Source: Chloroflexota bacterium (lineage in GTDB: Bacteria; Chloroflexota; Anaerolineae; Aggregatilineales; Phototrophicaceae). From it: a DNA stretch of 64,000 bases. The notes under the pieces are model-generated. The model was not told the DNA's origin, made no database searches, and worked only from the letters and a program-made list of their open reading frames with translations. The position numbers were made by a program, and so were the translations under genes. The stretch lies in assembly GCA_026707665.1 (NCBI GenBank), contig JAPOWK010000121.1, forward strand, positions 1-64,000, in the 5' to 3' direction. Positions 1-7,956 of this stretch are shown in pieces; within the stretch, counting starts at the first letter, position 1; each line of letters opens with the position of its first letter.

Positions 1-713
1 TAGTTGTCGCCGCAGCACATGAGGACGGCGCGGGCGGCGAAGCCCATCGTGCACAAGCCGTGCAGAATCGGCTTCTCGTAGCCGCTGCTAGCCACCATTT
101 GCGGGTCCGCGTGAAGCGGGTTGTCGTCACCGGCCAGACGATAGAGTAATGCCTGCGCCTCGTCCGTCCTTTCCTCAAATGTGAAGTCGGGCGGGCGTTC
201 AGGCAAGACCCATTGGGACGAAGGCCCGCGTTCGCCGCCGAATCCGCCAAGCCCGCGGAAAAAAAGCGAGTGACGAGCCGTCGCCAACTCTAAGCCGTCT
301 TCAAGACTGCTCAAGATGTCGATGACCATCAGAAGCCCGCTGCCCTTGTCGTAAATGTCCGAAATCGTGATCGTGGAGGTCACGGTCGCTGCCCTGGGCA
401 AGGTCCGGTGGACATGCAGAAATTGTTCTCCGTGCACGACCATCATTGGTTGGTACTTGATGCCTGCGATTTCGCCCGATGGCACCCTGCGATTGAATGC
501 ATAAGAGAAGACGACGGCGAAGGTGGGAAAGACTTGAAAACCGCTGCTGCTCAACTCATAGACGAATTTCAACTCATCTTGATCGAGGGGATCGGCCGGC
601 GCGCCGATGCCTAGCGCATAAAGCGCGACATCGCGCTCGTTGTAGCGGTAGGTCGCGCGCTCAAGTTCGGCGCCGATGGCGCGGTTCACGACATCAAGGG
701 AGGGCGGCTGCAT
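1..713 (-). CDS. MaoC-family enoyl-CoA hydratase 2, C-terminal end cut by window
   Basis: This gene runs off the left edge of the window; 237 residues are visible. The N-terminal half carries the degenerate hot-dog repeat seen in peroxisomal-type hydratase 2 (ERDVALYALGIGA near residue 25, then FVYE and FPTFAVVFSYAF). The C-terminal half has the hydratase 2 motif YRLAGDDNPLHADP with the catalytic Asp and His, followed by PILHGLCTMGFAARAV. Members hydrate trans-2-enoyl-CoA to (R)-3-hydroxyacyl-CoA in the cytosol, in beta-oxidation-like or PHA-linked routes. An in-frame TAG lies just upstream and the ATG at 713 is the only credible start; no strong Shine-Dalgarno sequence is visible. The family call is firm; the substrate is unknown. 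Confidence 0.88.
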   Translation of the reverse strand, partial: MQPPSLDVVNRAIGAELERATYRYNERDVALYALGIGAPADPLDQDELKFVYELSSSGFQVFPTFAVVFSYAFNRRVPSGEIAGIKYQPMMVVHGEQFLHVHRTLPRAATVTSTITISDIYDKGSGLLMVIDILSSLEDGLELATARHSLFFRGLGGFGGERGPSSQWVLPERPPDFTFEERTDEAQALLYRLAGDDNPLHADPQMVASSGYEKPILHGLCTMGFAARAVLMCCGDN

Positions 714-840
714 GGCGTCGTAGCTGTCCGGGCGCTGCCAATGGTCTAAAGTCTAAGACAAGTATAATCAGGATAGTCCAGCTAAGCTACCGGGCGGAAG
801 CCAGCGCGCAAATTCGGCGCGGCGGTGCGCGACGCGGCCG

Positions 841-1194
841 CTAGTCGTCCGGCTGTTGCGGCGAAATCAGCCGCAGATATTCCCAGGTGTAGATGCCCGT
901 GTGGTGGCCATCGTCCCAACTGGGCTGCAGCGCGTAATTGCCGACCGCGCTCATGTCCGTGATGGTGTAAGAGCGGCGCGGCGTCAACTTGAGGATGTCA
1001 TCGGGCGCGTGCTCCAGGCCCATCTTGCCATGCCCGCCGCGGCATTCGACGCAAGGGCAGGCTTCGCGCAACTGCGCCAAGGGATAGCTGCTGACGAGAC
1101 CGTCGTCCCAGATGATTTGCAGTTCGCCTTTCTGCCGGTCCACGGTGATATTCGTCGGTCGATTGTCCATTCGGCGCGCCTTCTGCTCCGCCAT
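841..1194 (-). CDS. DUF971 domain protein (gamma-butyrobetaine hydroxylase-like N-terminal domain)
   Basis: A short protein of about 117 residues that is almost entirely one DUF971 domain. It shows the DG..S.YPL.QLREACPCVECRG core with a Cys-x-x-Cys pair, and ends in the Trp/Asp-rich WDDGHHTGIYTWEYL segment typical of the family. The same fold forms the N-terminal domain of gamma-butyrobetaine hydroxylase and binds zinc through cysteines. Stand-alone versions are often found near Fe-S assembly genes, but that context is absent here. The start could be at 1194 (MAEQ) or at 1170 (MDNRP); a longer reading from 1254 adds unconserved residues. The exact role is unknown. Confidence 0.8.
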   Translation of the reverse strand: MAEQKARRMDNRPTNITVDRQKGELQIIWDDGLVSSYPLAQLREACPCVECRGGHGKMGLEHAPDDILKLTPRRSYTITDMSAVGNYALQPSWDDGHHTGIYTWEYLRLISPQQPDD

Positions 1195-1288
1195 TTGCGT
1201 ATATGCTAACGAATGCCAACGAAGGTGAAAACCCGCAGACGGAAGTAGAGCCAAGTTAGTAATGAGAACTTGGATTCGCCTTTTTCAA

Positions 1289-1352
1289 CCCCATCCCCCG
1301 GCCCCTTTCCGAAGGTCTATGTCTACGTGACCCAGCGAGCTAGGGAAGGGGA
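1289..1352. repeat. dispersed intergenic repeat, copy 1 (inverted relative to 4929-5015)
   Basis: About 64 bp read as C/G-rich blocks around a 21-nt core at 1313-1333. The core is the exact reverse complement of two cores at 4949-4969 and 4983-5003. The flanking CCCCTTCCCTAGC-like and CCGGG/ATGGGG blocks are also shared in inverted order. No coding frame crosses it. The rest of the gap 1195-1520 holds only the promoter described next. Confidence 0.85.
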
Positions 1353-1451
1353 CTTTTCATAGCGAGGTTAATATTCGCATGGCTAACTTGGAACTACTGA
1401 GACGAAATGAAATAGAGACCGTCATGGCAGATGCCGACTGGATTGCCCAAC

Positions 1452-1479
1452 TTGCTTATCGATATCGCTTTGATACAAT
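1452..1479 (+). promoter_or_regulatory. putative sigma70 promoter for the lipoprotein gene
   Basis: TTGCTT at 1452-1457 and TACAAT at 1474-1479 are separated by 16 bp. This lies about 40 bp upstream of the lipoprotein start codon. It is a prediction from hexamer match and spacing only. Confidence 0.5.
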
Positions 1480-1520
1480 GATTTCATCTCGGTAATCGTT
1501 ACCTTGGCGGAGCGCTAGAA

Positions 1521-2189
1521 ATGGCTCATTTGAGATTTGCCGCTAGTCTGATGGCTGGCCTTCTGCTCATGGCGGCTTGTCAAAGCCAGTCCACATCGCC
1601 CGCGGACGTGACCGCCACGGCGCTGTCCGATGCTCTCGCCCATGCCGTCGCCACCGCGGACAGCCTTGCGGCGACTGCCACCGCCATCACAAAGGCGACC
1701 GAAGCGGTACCGACGGCGACACCGACCATAACGCCGACGCCGGATCCCTTTCCGGAAACGATAGTCGGCTCCATCTACGTTGCTGAACAGCGCTTTGAAG
1801 GCGGATGGATGTTTTGGCTCCAGCCCAATACCCAGATCTGGGTACTGACGGAAGCTGACGACGGGAAGAAGATCTGGAGCGTTTACGAGGATACTTTCGT
1901 TGAAGGCGACGCGGAATCCGATCCGCAGATTCTGCCGCCCGAGGGCCGCTTGCAGCCCATTCGCGGCTTCGGCAAACTTTGGCGCGAGAATCCCGAAGTG
2001 CGCCTGGCAATCGGCTGGGCGCTGGATGTCGAGCTGGGACACACGACCCGATACGAGTACCATCATGGCGGCAATGTGAATGATGACAATGAGTATGTGC
2101 CGGCGCCGGGTTACCATCAAGTAAAGACGCTGGGCGGCGACACTGTCCAATTCGTAGAAGGCTCCCGCACTTGGCGCATCCAAAGCTGA
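1521..2189 (+). CDS. secreted lipoprotein with Thr/Pro/Ala-rich linker, unknown function
   Basis: The protein has 222 residues. An N-terminal hydrophobic signal ends in LMAAC, giving a likely lipidated Cys20, so it should sit on the outer face of the membrane. Residues 25-75 are a low-complexity Ala/Thr then Thr/Pro linker (TPTITPTPDP), a type common in extracellular Chloroflexota proteins. The C-terminal part has a compact domain containing GRLQPIRGFGKLWRENPEVR and IGWALD, reminiscent of short wall-associated or peptidoglycan-facing repeat motifs, but I cannot name the family. A GGAG lies about 10 nt before the ATG. It sits between the two inverted repeat copies together with the downstream glycosidase. 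Confidence 0.75.
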   Translation: MAHLRFAASLMAGLLLMAACQSQSTSPADVTATALSDALAHAVATADSLAATATAITKATEAVPTATPTITPTPDPFPETIVGSIYVAEQRFEGGWMFWLQPNTQIWVLTEADDGKKIWSVYEDTFVEGDAESDPQILPPEGRLQPIRGFGKLWRENPEVRLAIGWALDVELGHTTRYEYHHGGNVNDDNEYVPAPGYHQVKTLGGDTVQFVEGSRTWRIQS

Positions 2190-2211
2190 AGACGAGCTCG
2201 AAGCCCTAACT

Positions 2212-4803
2212 ATGCGTAATCTCCGGCGCCATTCGATAGATGCGAGCAAGCCGTTCGAATACTACCTGGCGGCGGATGCGCGCAACAGCCGCACCGATTA
2301 CTGCGATGATCAAGCCTGGACCGTCCGGCTCGGCCGGCGCGATGAGGCGGCGCTCGCTTTCCAAACGCAATTCGGCGGACGTGCGGGCCTCGCCAGCCTC
2401 GTGCCGATGTGGCGCTGTGACGAGCACGTCGTCTATCAACAACAGAGCTACGCCGCGCCCCCTTTCATAACCCACTTCGCGCCCAGCTATATGCAAATCG
2501 AGGCGGCGCCGCTGGCTGCTGTCTCGCTGGTCGCGCGCTTTTGGGTGATGGAGTCGCGCGCGGCCGGCGGCGAATTCGCGCTGACCAATACAAGCGCCGA
2601 GACCGTTCCATTGCAGCTCGATCTTTTCGGCCATGCCGTTATCAACAGCCGCAAGGTGCGGCTCAATGTGCTGACGCTGGGCGATGGCACACTGGCGCTG
2701 CATCTGGGGCAAATCGGCAATATCAATCCGGTCGCCACCTTGCAAGGCGCGAGCGCCGAGATCTATGGCGGCCGCATCGGCAGCCCGAAAATCGGCCGCG
2801 TACTGGCGCTGCCGCCGTCGGAAACCGTGCGACTACGCTTCGCTGTGGCTGGGCTGGAAGACATGCGCGACTCCTTCAGCGTGGCGATGAACTGGATGTC
2901 GAGGAACTGGGATGGTCATTTCCAGCTTATTGAGCGCGCTGCCGCCTCTGTCCCCCGGATCAGCACGGGAAATGACGATTGGGACCTCGTCACCGATCTC
3001 TCTTATGCGCACCTCATCAAAGCCTTTATGGCGCCAAGCGAGCATCTGCCGCAGGCCTCGATCGTCGCCAATCGCGTCGGCGATCGCGGCTGGAGCCGGC
3101 GCGGCGACGGGGGCGATCACATTCGCGCTTGGGCCGGGCAAGACCCGACGCTCGCCTTTCTGGCGGCGGGCGCGATCGCCAATATCGACCCCGAGCTCGC
3201 CAAAGGTCTGATTCGAAATTATCTGGCGACGCAAGATGAAACGGGCTTTGTCGATCGTCAGCCCGGGTTAGGCGGTCAGCGGCAGGGCTTGCTGATGATG
3301 CCGCTCTTGGCGCGGGTCAGCTGGCAGTTCTATCAGGGGACGGGAGATCGAGACTTTCTCAGCGAAGTCTACCCGAGCCTGGTTGCATTTTTCGGCCGCT
3401 GGCTGCAAAGCGATTTGGACGCTGATGACGACGGCGTACCGGAGTGGCGTTCGGAACGCCAAATGGGCTATGTCGCCTTTCCCAGTTTCGGCCAGGGTCT
3501 ATACTGGGCGCAGGGCGCCGAAATCGGACAAATGGAAAGCCCCGACCTGCTGGCCTACCTGATCGCCGAAGTGGATGCGCTTGGCCAAATCGCGGAGCAA
3601 TTGGATGAAAAGGAAAGCGCGCAGATCCTCTCCAAACAGCGAGCGATGATGGAAGCGAGCCTGGAAGAATTCTGGGACGGCCGGCGCTATCGCTATCGCG
3701 ATCGCGACACGCACTTCAGCTCGGAAGCCGAGGAATTGCTCTATCGAGGCGCGGGCGATCAGATTCATGAACTGGATCATGCGCTGCTGATGCCGGCCAG
3801 AGTCGTTATCCGAGTCGTGGGCGGCGTCAGTCAACGGCCGCGGATCACGCTGAAATTGGAAGGCAGAGACGAAAATGGCGAGGAATGCGCGATAGAAGCG
3901 GCGGTTGACGAGTTTGATTGGCAGAACCGGCAAGGGGTCTACACCACGGAAAAGCCGCTCTCGCACGTTCACCGCATCGCGATTGAAGGCTTGAGCCGCG
4001 TATACAAGGTCTATGCGACCACAATCGATAGCAGTCGGCTCGACATCAACGCGCTGATGCCGCTAATCTGCCGACGACTGCCGCCCGAACGCGCTGCCGC
4101 CTTGGTCGCCTTGGCGCTGGACGAAGCGCATTTCCTGCGACCGAACGGCTTGACCATGGTCAGCGCGAGCGACCGCAACTTCGACCCCTCCAATGCGCGC
4201 GGCGGCGGCGGCATCTGGATGTACTGGCTGTCGCAGATTGGCGAAGGCATGGTGGCGGCCGGCTACCGGCGGGAAGCGACCGCGCTGATGAAGCGGGTAC
4301 TCGCTGGCTTGGCGCGGGTCCTGGCGCGAGAAGGCAAGCTGTCGCAGTTTTATCACGCGGACGAGGCCAAGGGCTTCGGCGAGGACCACCACATCGGCGG
4401 GATCGTCCCGTTGAAATTGCTCAGTGACCTCCTTGGCGTCTCAATCGTCGCGCCGGATCGCGCCTGGGTGGGCGGCGAAATTGTCTGGGGAGAAGCGATT
4501 TCGGTCGAGCAGCACGGCGTCCTCGTCCAGCGAGATCACGATGATATTCGCATCGACTTTCCTTCAGGCCACAGCGAGTGCCTTTCAGCCGATGCGCCTT
4601 GGCAGCTCGTTCGGGATCCGATTCCAGTTAGCCCGGCCGTCGAGGCAAGCGAGTCGCCTGAGCTGCCGGATGGCCCCCTGCCCAGCGAGACCGATGACGA
4701 TGATCGGCTGATTATCGATGTTGACGACGCTGCGGAGCCTGAAGATGTGGCAGATGGCGCATCAGCCTTGGACGAAGATGATGTCGATCCGCCCCCCGTG
4801 TAG
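2212..4803 (+). CDS. (alpha/alpha)6-barrel glycoside hydrolase, GH63/mannosylglycerate-hydrolase-like
   Basis: This 863-residue protein lacks an obvious signal peptide, so it is probably cytosolic. Residues 1-240 form a beta-rich N-terminal domain. From about residue 255 there are glucosidase-type (alpha/alpha)6 features: WDLVTDLSYAHLIKAF, GQDPTLAFLAAGAI, then W.FYQGTGDRDFL.E.YPSL and LDADDDGVPEWRS, which resemble GH63/GH37-like glucosidases and mannosylglycerate hydrolases. A second barrel portion follows an inserted beta segment (about 520-610). The final 60 residues are strongly acidic (DDDDRLIIDVDD, DEDDVD) and unlike a catalytic fold. It starts 22 nt after the lipoprotein stop and is probably cotranscribed. 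The fold class is likely; substrate and family number are uncertain. Confidence 0.65.
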   Translation: MRNLRRHSIDASKPFEYYLAADARNSRTDYCDDQAWTVRLGRRDEAALAFQTQFGGRAGLASLVPMWRCDEHVVYQQQSYAAPPFITHFAPSYMQIEAAPLAAVSLVARFWVMESRAAGGEFALTNTSAETVPLQLDLFGHAVINSRKVRLNVLTLGDGTLALHLGQIGNINPVATLQGASAEIYGGRIGSPKIGRVLALPPSETVRLRFAVAGLEDMRDSFSVAMNWMSRNWDGHFQLIERAAASVPRISTGNDDWDLVTDLSYAHLIKAFMAPSEHLPQASIVANRVGDRGWSRRGDGGDHIRAWAGQDPTLAFLAAGAIANIDPELAKGLIRNYLATQDETGFVDRQPGLGGQRQGLLMMPLLARVSWQFYQGTGDRDFLSEVYPSLVAFFGRWLQSDLDADDDGVPEWRSERQMGYVAFPSFGQGLYWAQGAEIGQMESPDLLAYLIAEVDALGQIAEQLDEKESAQILSKQRAMMEASLEEFWDGRRYRYRDRDTHFSSEAEELLYRGAGDQIHELDHALLMPARVVIRVVGGVSQRPRITLKLEGRDENGEECAIEAAVDEFDWQNRQGVYTTEKPLSHVHRIAIEGLSRVYKVYATTIDSSRLDINALMPLICRRLPPERAAALVALALDEAHFLRPNGLTMVSASDRNFDPSNARGGGGIWMYWLSQIGEGMVAAGYRREATALMKRVLAGLARVLAREGKLSQFYHADEAKGFGEDHHIGGIVPLKLLSDLLGVSIVAPDRAWVGGEIVWGEAISVEQHGVLVQRDHDDIRIDFPSGHSECLSADAPWQLVRDPIPVSPAVEASESPELPDGPLPSETDDDDRLIIDVDDAAEPEDVADGASALDEDDVDPPPV

Positions 4804-4928
4804 CTGCGTTGTCTCAGCCGCCGCAAACAGATGCGCCTATCTTCGGCGTTTATGAGGGGCTTATTCTCTCCATCCGCGACCAAGATAGTCCCGCATTAGT
4901 CGAGCGACAAACTATACCGCTCAGAAAA

Positions 4929-5015
4929 CTCCCCTTCCCTAGCACGCTGGGTCACGTAGACATAGACCTGCGGGAAGGGGCCGGGTCACGTAGACATAGA
5001 CCTTCGGGGATGGGG
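4929..5015. repeat. dispersed intergenic repeat, copy 2, with internal duplication
   Basis: This matches the reverse complement of the copy at 1289-1352, but the 21-nt core (GGGTCACGTAGACATAGACC plus T) occurs twice, at 4949-4969 and 4983-5003. It fills much of the 225-bp gap before the ABC exporter gene. It has no coding content. Confidence 0.85.
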
Positions 5016-5028
5016 TGACAATAAAGAC

Positions 5029-6840
5029 ATGATCTATCGAATCCGTTCTCCTGGCGGAGACAAGAATCGTGACGTTCCGGCAGCGCCCATGCAGTGGCGC
5101 CGGCTCCTGTCATATTTGGCTGCCTATAAGCTGCGGCTGCTGCTCGCGACAATCGGCCTGTTCTTTGCTTCGGCGCTGAGCCTGGTTTTTCCGGCGGTGA
5201 TTCAACGGGTGATTGATTCGGTATTCACCGACGCCGACAGCGGCCTGCTGGATACGATTACGCTGGCGCTCTTGGCCGTCTTCCTGTTGCGGTCGCTGGC
5301 CAGCTTCGTACAGAATTATCATCTCAATTACGTCGGCGAGAAGATCGTGGTCGATATTCGCTGCCAGCTCTACGCCCACTTTCAGGCGCTGTCGATCAAA
5401 TACTACAACGACAGGCGCGTCGGCGAACTCATCAGTCGCATCTCGTCGGATGTCACCGTCGTCCGCACCGTGCTGACGGGCAATGTCAGCGGCTTTCTGC
5501 AGCAGACGCTGACGCTGTTTGGCTCGGTGGCGATCATGTTCTACTTGAACTGGCGCCTGACGCTCTTCATCATCGTGCTGATGCCGATCATCGTTGCCGT
5601 CGCCTTCGTCTTGGGCAGCGCCATTCGCCGCACCAGCACGCGTGTGCAAGATGAAATCGCCGGCGCCACAGTCGTCGCCGAAGAGGTCTTTCAGAATATC
5701 CGCGAAGTCAAGAGCTTCGTGCGCGAGAGCTACGAGATCGCCCGCTACAACAAGGCAATCGAGATCGCCTTTCGCGCCGCGGTCAAATTGCTCACGATAC
5801 GTTCGGTCTTCGGTCCCATCATCGCCTTCTTCGCCTTCGCCAGTCTAGCGCTGATATTGTGGTTTGGCGGCCGTGAAGTGCTCGATGGCCGCTTGAGCGC
5901 GGGCGAATTGATCGCCTTTCTGATCTATGGCTTGACGGTAGCGGCCAGCTTCGCCGGCGTGATTAGCATGTACTCGCAGCTTCAGGAAGCGCTGGGCGCA
6001 ACCAAGCGCGTATTCGAGATTCTCGATACGCAGCCTGATATTCGCGACGCGCCTAAAGCCAAGAAGCTCGCGGCGGTCAAGGGCGCCATTTCTTTGCAGG
6101 GGGTCAGCTTCGCCTATGAAGAGGGACTGGATGTTCTCAGCGAAATCAATCTGGAAATCGCCGAGGGCGAGATCATCGCTTTGGTCGGGCCCAGCGGCGC
6201 GGGCAAAAGCACGCTCTTCAACCTGATTCCGCGCTTCTATGATGTAGACGCCGGTTCGATTTGCATCGACGGGCAGGACATCCGCGACTTGACGCAGAGC
6301 AGCCTGCGGGGGCACATCGGCATCGTGCCACAAGAGACGCTGCTCTTCGGCGGCAGCATTCGCGAGAACATCCTTTATGGCAAGCTGGATGCGCTGGAAA
6401 CAGAAATGATTACGGCGGCGCAATCCGCCAACGCTCATGACTTCATCATCGAGTTGCCGAAAGGCTACGATACCATCGTCGGCGAGCGCGGCATCAAGCT
6501 GAGCGGCGGGCAGCGTCAACGCGTCGCCATCGCGCGCGCCCTGCTCAAGAATCCGTCGATCCTGCTGCTTGATGAAGCCACATCCAGCCTGGATAACGAA
6601 AGCGAGCAATTGGTGCAAGAGGCGCTGGCTCGTTTGATGAAGAATCGAACGACCCTGATCATTGCCCATCGGCTGAGCACCATTCGAGTCGCGCATCGCA
6701 TCGCTGTGCTGGACAGGGGGCGGATCATTGAGTTGGGAGCGCATGAAGAATTGATGGCGCAGCGGGGGCTCTATGCCAAGCTTTATGAGATGCAGTTTCG
6801 CAAGACGGATCTCTTTGTCGCCGGTATGGCGCGCTGCTAG
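5029..6840 (+). CDS. MsbA-like ABC exporter (fused TMD-NBD half-transporter)
   Basis: The protein has 603 residues. Residues 25-320 form a six-helix exporter membrane domain, starting at RRLLSYLAAYKLRLLLATIGLFF. The nucleotide-binding domain carries Walker A GPSGAGKST near 386, a Q-loop segment, the signature LSGGQRQRVAIARALL near 490, Walker B ILLLDEATSSLD with the catalytic Glu near 515, and an H-loop AHRLST. All ATPase motifs are canonical, so it can act as a homodimer exporting lipids or hydrophobic compounds. The substrate cannot be told from the sequence. The ATG at 5029 follows the repeat region without a clear ribosome-binding site. A methyltransferase gene follows 42 nt downstream. 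Confidence 0.92.
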   Translation: MIYRIRSPGGDKNRDVPAAPMQWRRLLSYLAAYKLRLLLATIGLFFASALSLVFPAVIQRVIDSVFTDADSGLLDTITLALLAVFLLRSLASFVQNYHLNYVGEKIVVDIRCQLYAHFQALSIKYYNDRRVGELISRISSDVTVVRTVLTGNVSGFLQQTLTLFGSVAIMFYLNWRLTLFIIVLMPIIVAVAFVLGSAIRRTSTRVQDEIAGATVVAEEVFQNIREVKSFVRESYEIARYNKAIEIAFRAAVKLLTIRSVFGPIIAFFAFASLALILWFGGREVLDGRLSAGELIAFLIYGLTVAASFAGVISMYSQLQEALGATKRVFEILDTQPDIRDAPKAKKLAAVKGAISLQGVSFAYEEGLDVLSEINLEIAEGEIIALVGPSGAGKSTLFNLIPRFYDVDAGSICIDGQDIRDLTQSSLRGHIGIVPQETLLFGGSIRENILYGKLDALETEMITAAQSANAHDFIIELPKGYDTIVGERGIKLSGGQRQRVAIARALLKNPSILLLDEATSSLDNESEQLVQEALARLMKNRTTLIIAHRLSTIRVAHRIAVLDRGRIIELGAHEELMAQRGLYAKLYEMQFRKTDLFVAGMARC

Positions 6841-6882
6841 GACAGAATCCAGTTCACGGGCGACTGGCAATTTGAAATTCGC

Positions 6883-7674
6883 ATGATGTCGCTACTGGCG
6901 GTTTTCTTTCTTTTGCTCGTTCTCGGCTTCCTTTTCTGGTGGTTGATCGTAGAGACAGAAGGCGTCTACATCGGCCGGCGCGTGGTCATTTTGCTCTATG
7001 ACCTCTACGCATCGCGCTACGATCGCGTCAAGCAATTTGACGATCATGCCGACCTGATGTTGATCTCCCAACCCATCATGGCGCGCATCCAGTCCCAGAC
7101 TGATCCCCTGATACTGGATGTGGCGACCGGCGCCGGACGCCTGCCGCTGATCATGGCGCGGAACGGACGCTTTCGCGGCCACGTGATTGGCTTGGACGCC
7201 AGTCGGCGGATGCTGGATGTCGCCCGGCGGAAAGTTGCGGCCGAGCGCTTCGAGAGCTACATCACTTTGATGCGCCATGACGCGGGAGAACGATTGCCTT
7301 TCGCCGATGATGCTTTCGATGTCGTGACCTGCCTGGAGGCGCTCGAGTTCCTGCCCGACCCGCAGGCCGCCCTGAAGGAGATGTGTCGGGTCCTGCGCCC
7401 GGGCGGCATGCTGCTGACATCGATCCGCATCGACACGCGCTGGATGCCAAATCGCACCTGGAGTGAAGAAAAGATGCAGCGCGAGCTGAGGGCGCTGGAA
7501 ATGCGCGACATTCACATCGCAATCTGGCAGGAAGATTACAGTCAGGTATGGGCGCGGAAAGCGGGCGAAAGCGTGCCGATCGGCGCCGGCGCTCGCGAGC
7601 AAGTCCTGCATTATACGTCTCCAGGGCAACCGCTTCAAAATGATGACGCCTGGAATGACGAAAGATCAAGCTGA
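6883..7674 (+). CDS. membrane-anchored class I SAM-dependent methyltransferase
   Basis: The protein has 263 residues. The first 25 form one hydrophobic anchor (SLLAVFFLLLVLGFLFWWLIV). The catalytic domain then shows motif I LDVATGAGRLPLIM with the SAM-binding glycines, an acidic GLDAS strand end, a DAGERLPFADDAFDVV motif IV region and LRPGGMLL. This is the Methyltransf_11/UbiE-like fold. It acts at the cytoplasmic membrane face; the substrate is unknown, possibly a lipid or quinone. It lies directly downstream of the ABC exporter, which hints at a linked lipid substrate. Nothing in the sequence identifies it further. Confidence 0.82.
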   Translation: MMSLLAVFFLLLVLGFLFWWLIVETEGVYIGRRVVILLYDLYASRYDRVKQFDDHADLMLISQPIMARIQSQTDPLILDVATGAGRLPLIMARNGRFRGHVIGLDASRRMLDVARRKVAAERFESYITLMRHDAGERLPFADDAFDVVTCLEALEFLPDPQAALKEMCRVLRPGGMLLTSIRIDTRWMPNRTWSEEKMQRELRALEMRDIHIAIWQEDYSQVWARKAGESVPIGAGAREQVLHYTSPGQPLQNDDAWNDERSS

Positions 7675-7956
7675 AATGCAACCACCAAGTACGCCGAGTT
7701 AAATTGAGGGCACAGAGATATTGATATTCTTCGACCTTTTCTCAACATCTGCTGCCATCAGCAGGCTCAAACCGCCGCTACTACCTAACCGTGCATACAG
7801 ATTCTCCCTGTGTTCACCGTTTCTCTCGTCGCCCTCGTTGACCAAATGATTTGATGCGATCGCCCTGTATACGCCCTAAACCGCTATTACTTATGCGTGG
7901 CAAGTTTGCTAGAATCCAAAGCCGCTTAGCTCGCCTTTAGCAAGGGATATTTTGAT
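7675..7956. other. intergenic region without recognised gene
   Basis: This 282-bp stretch holds no supported ORF or RNA. A TAGAAT hexamer at 7910-7915 lies about 40 nt before the argS start and may be a -10 element, but no good -35 partner is seen at the usual spacing. Its left end (ACCACCAAG...GCACAGAGA) vaguely resembles common dispersed intergenic repeats. Confidence 0.3.

Noticed and set aside
5845..6870. Long minus-strand open frame of 341 codons opposite the ABC exporter
   Set aside because: It is antisense to a clear ABC ATPase with intact motifs, and its translation has no recognisable domain; a GC-rich shadow.
7681..7730. Possible member of a widespread intergenic repeat (ACCACCAAG...GCACAGAGA)
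   Set aside because: The resemblance is partial and no second copy was found in the window.
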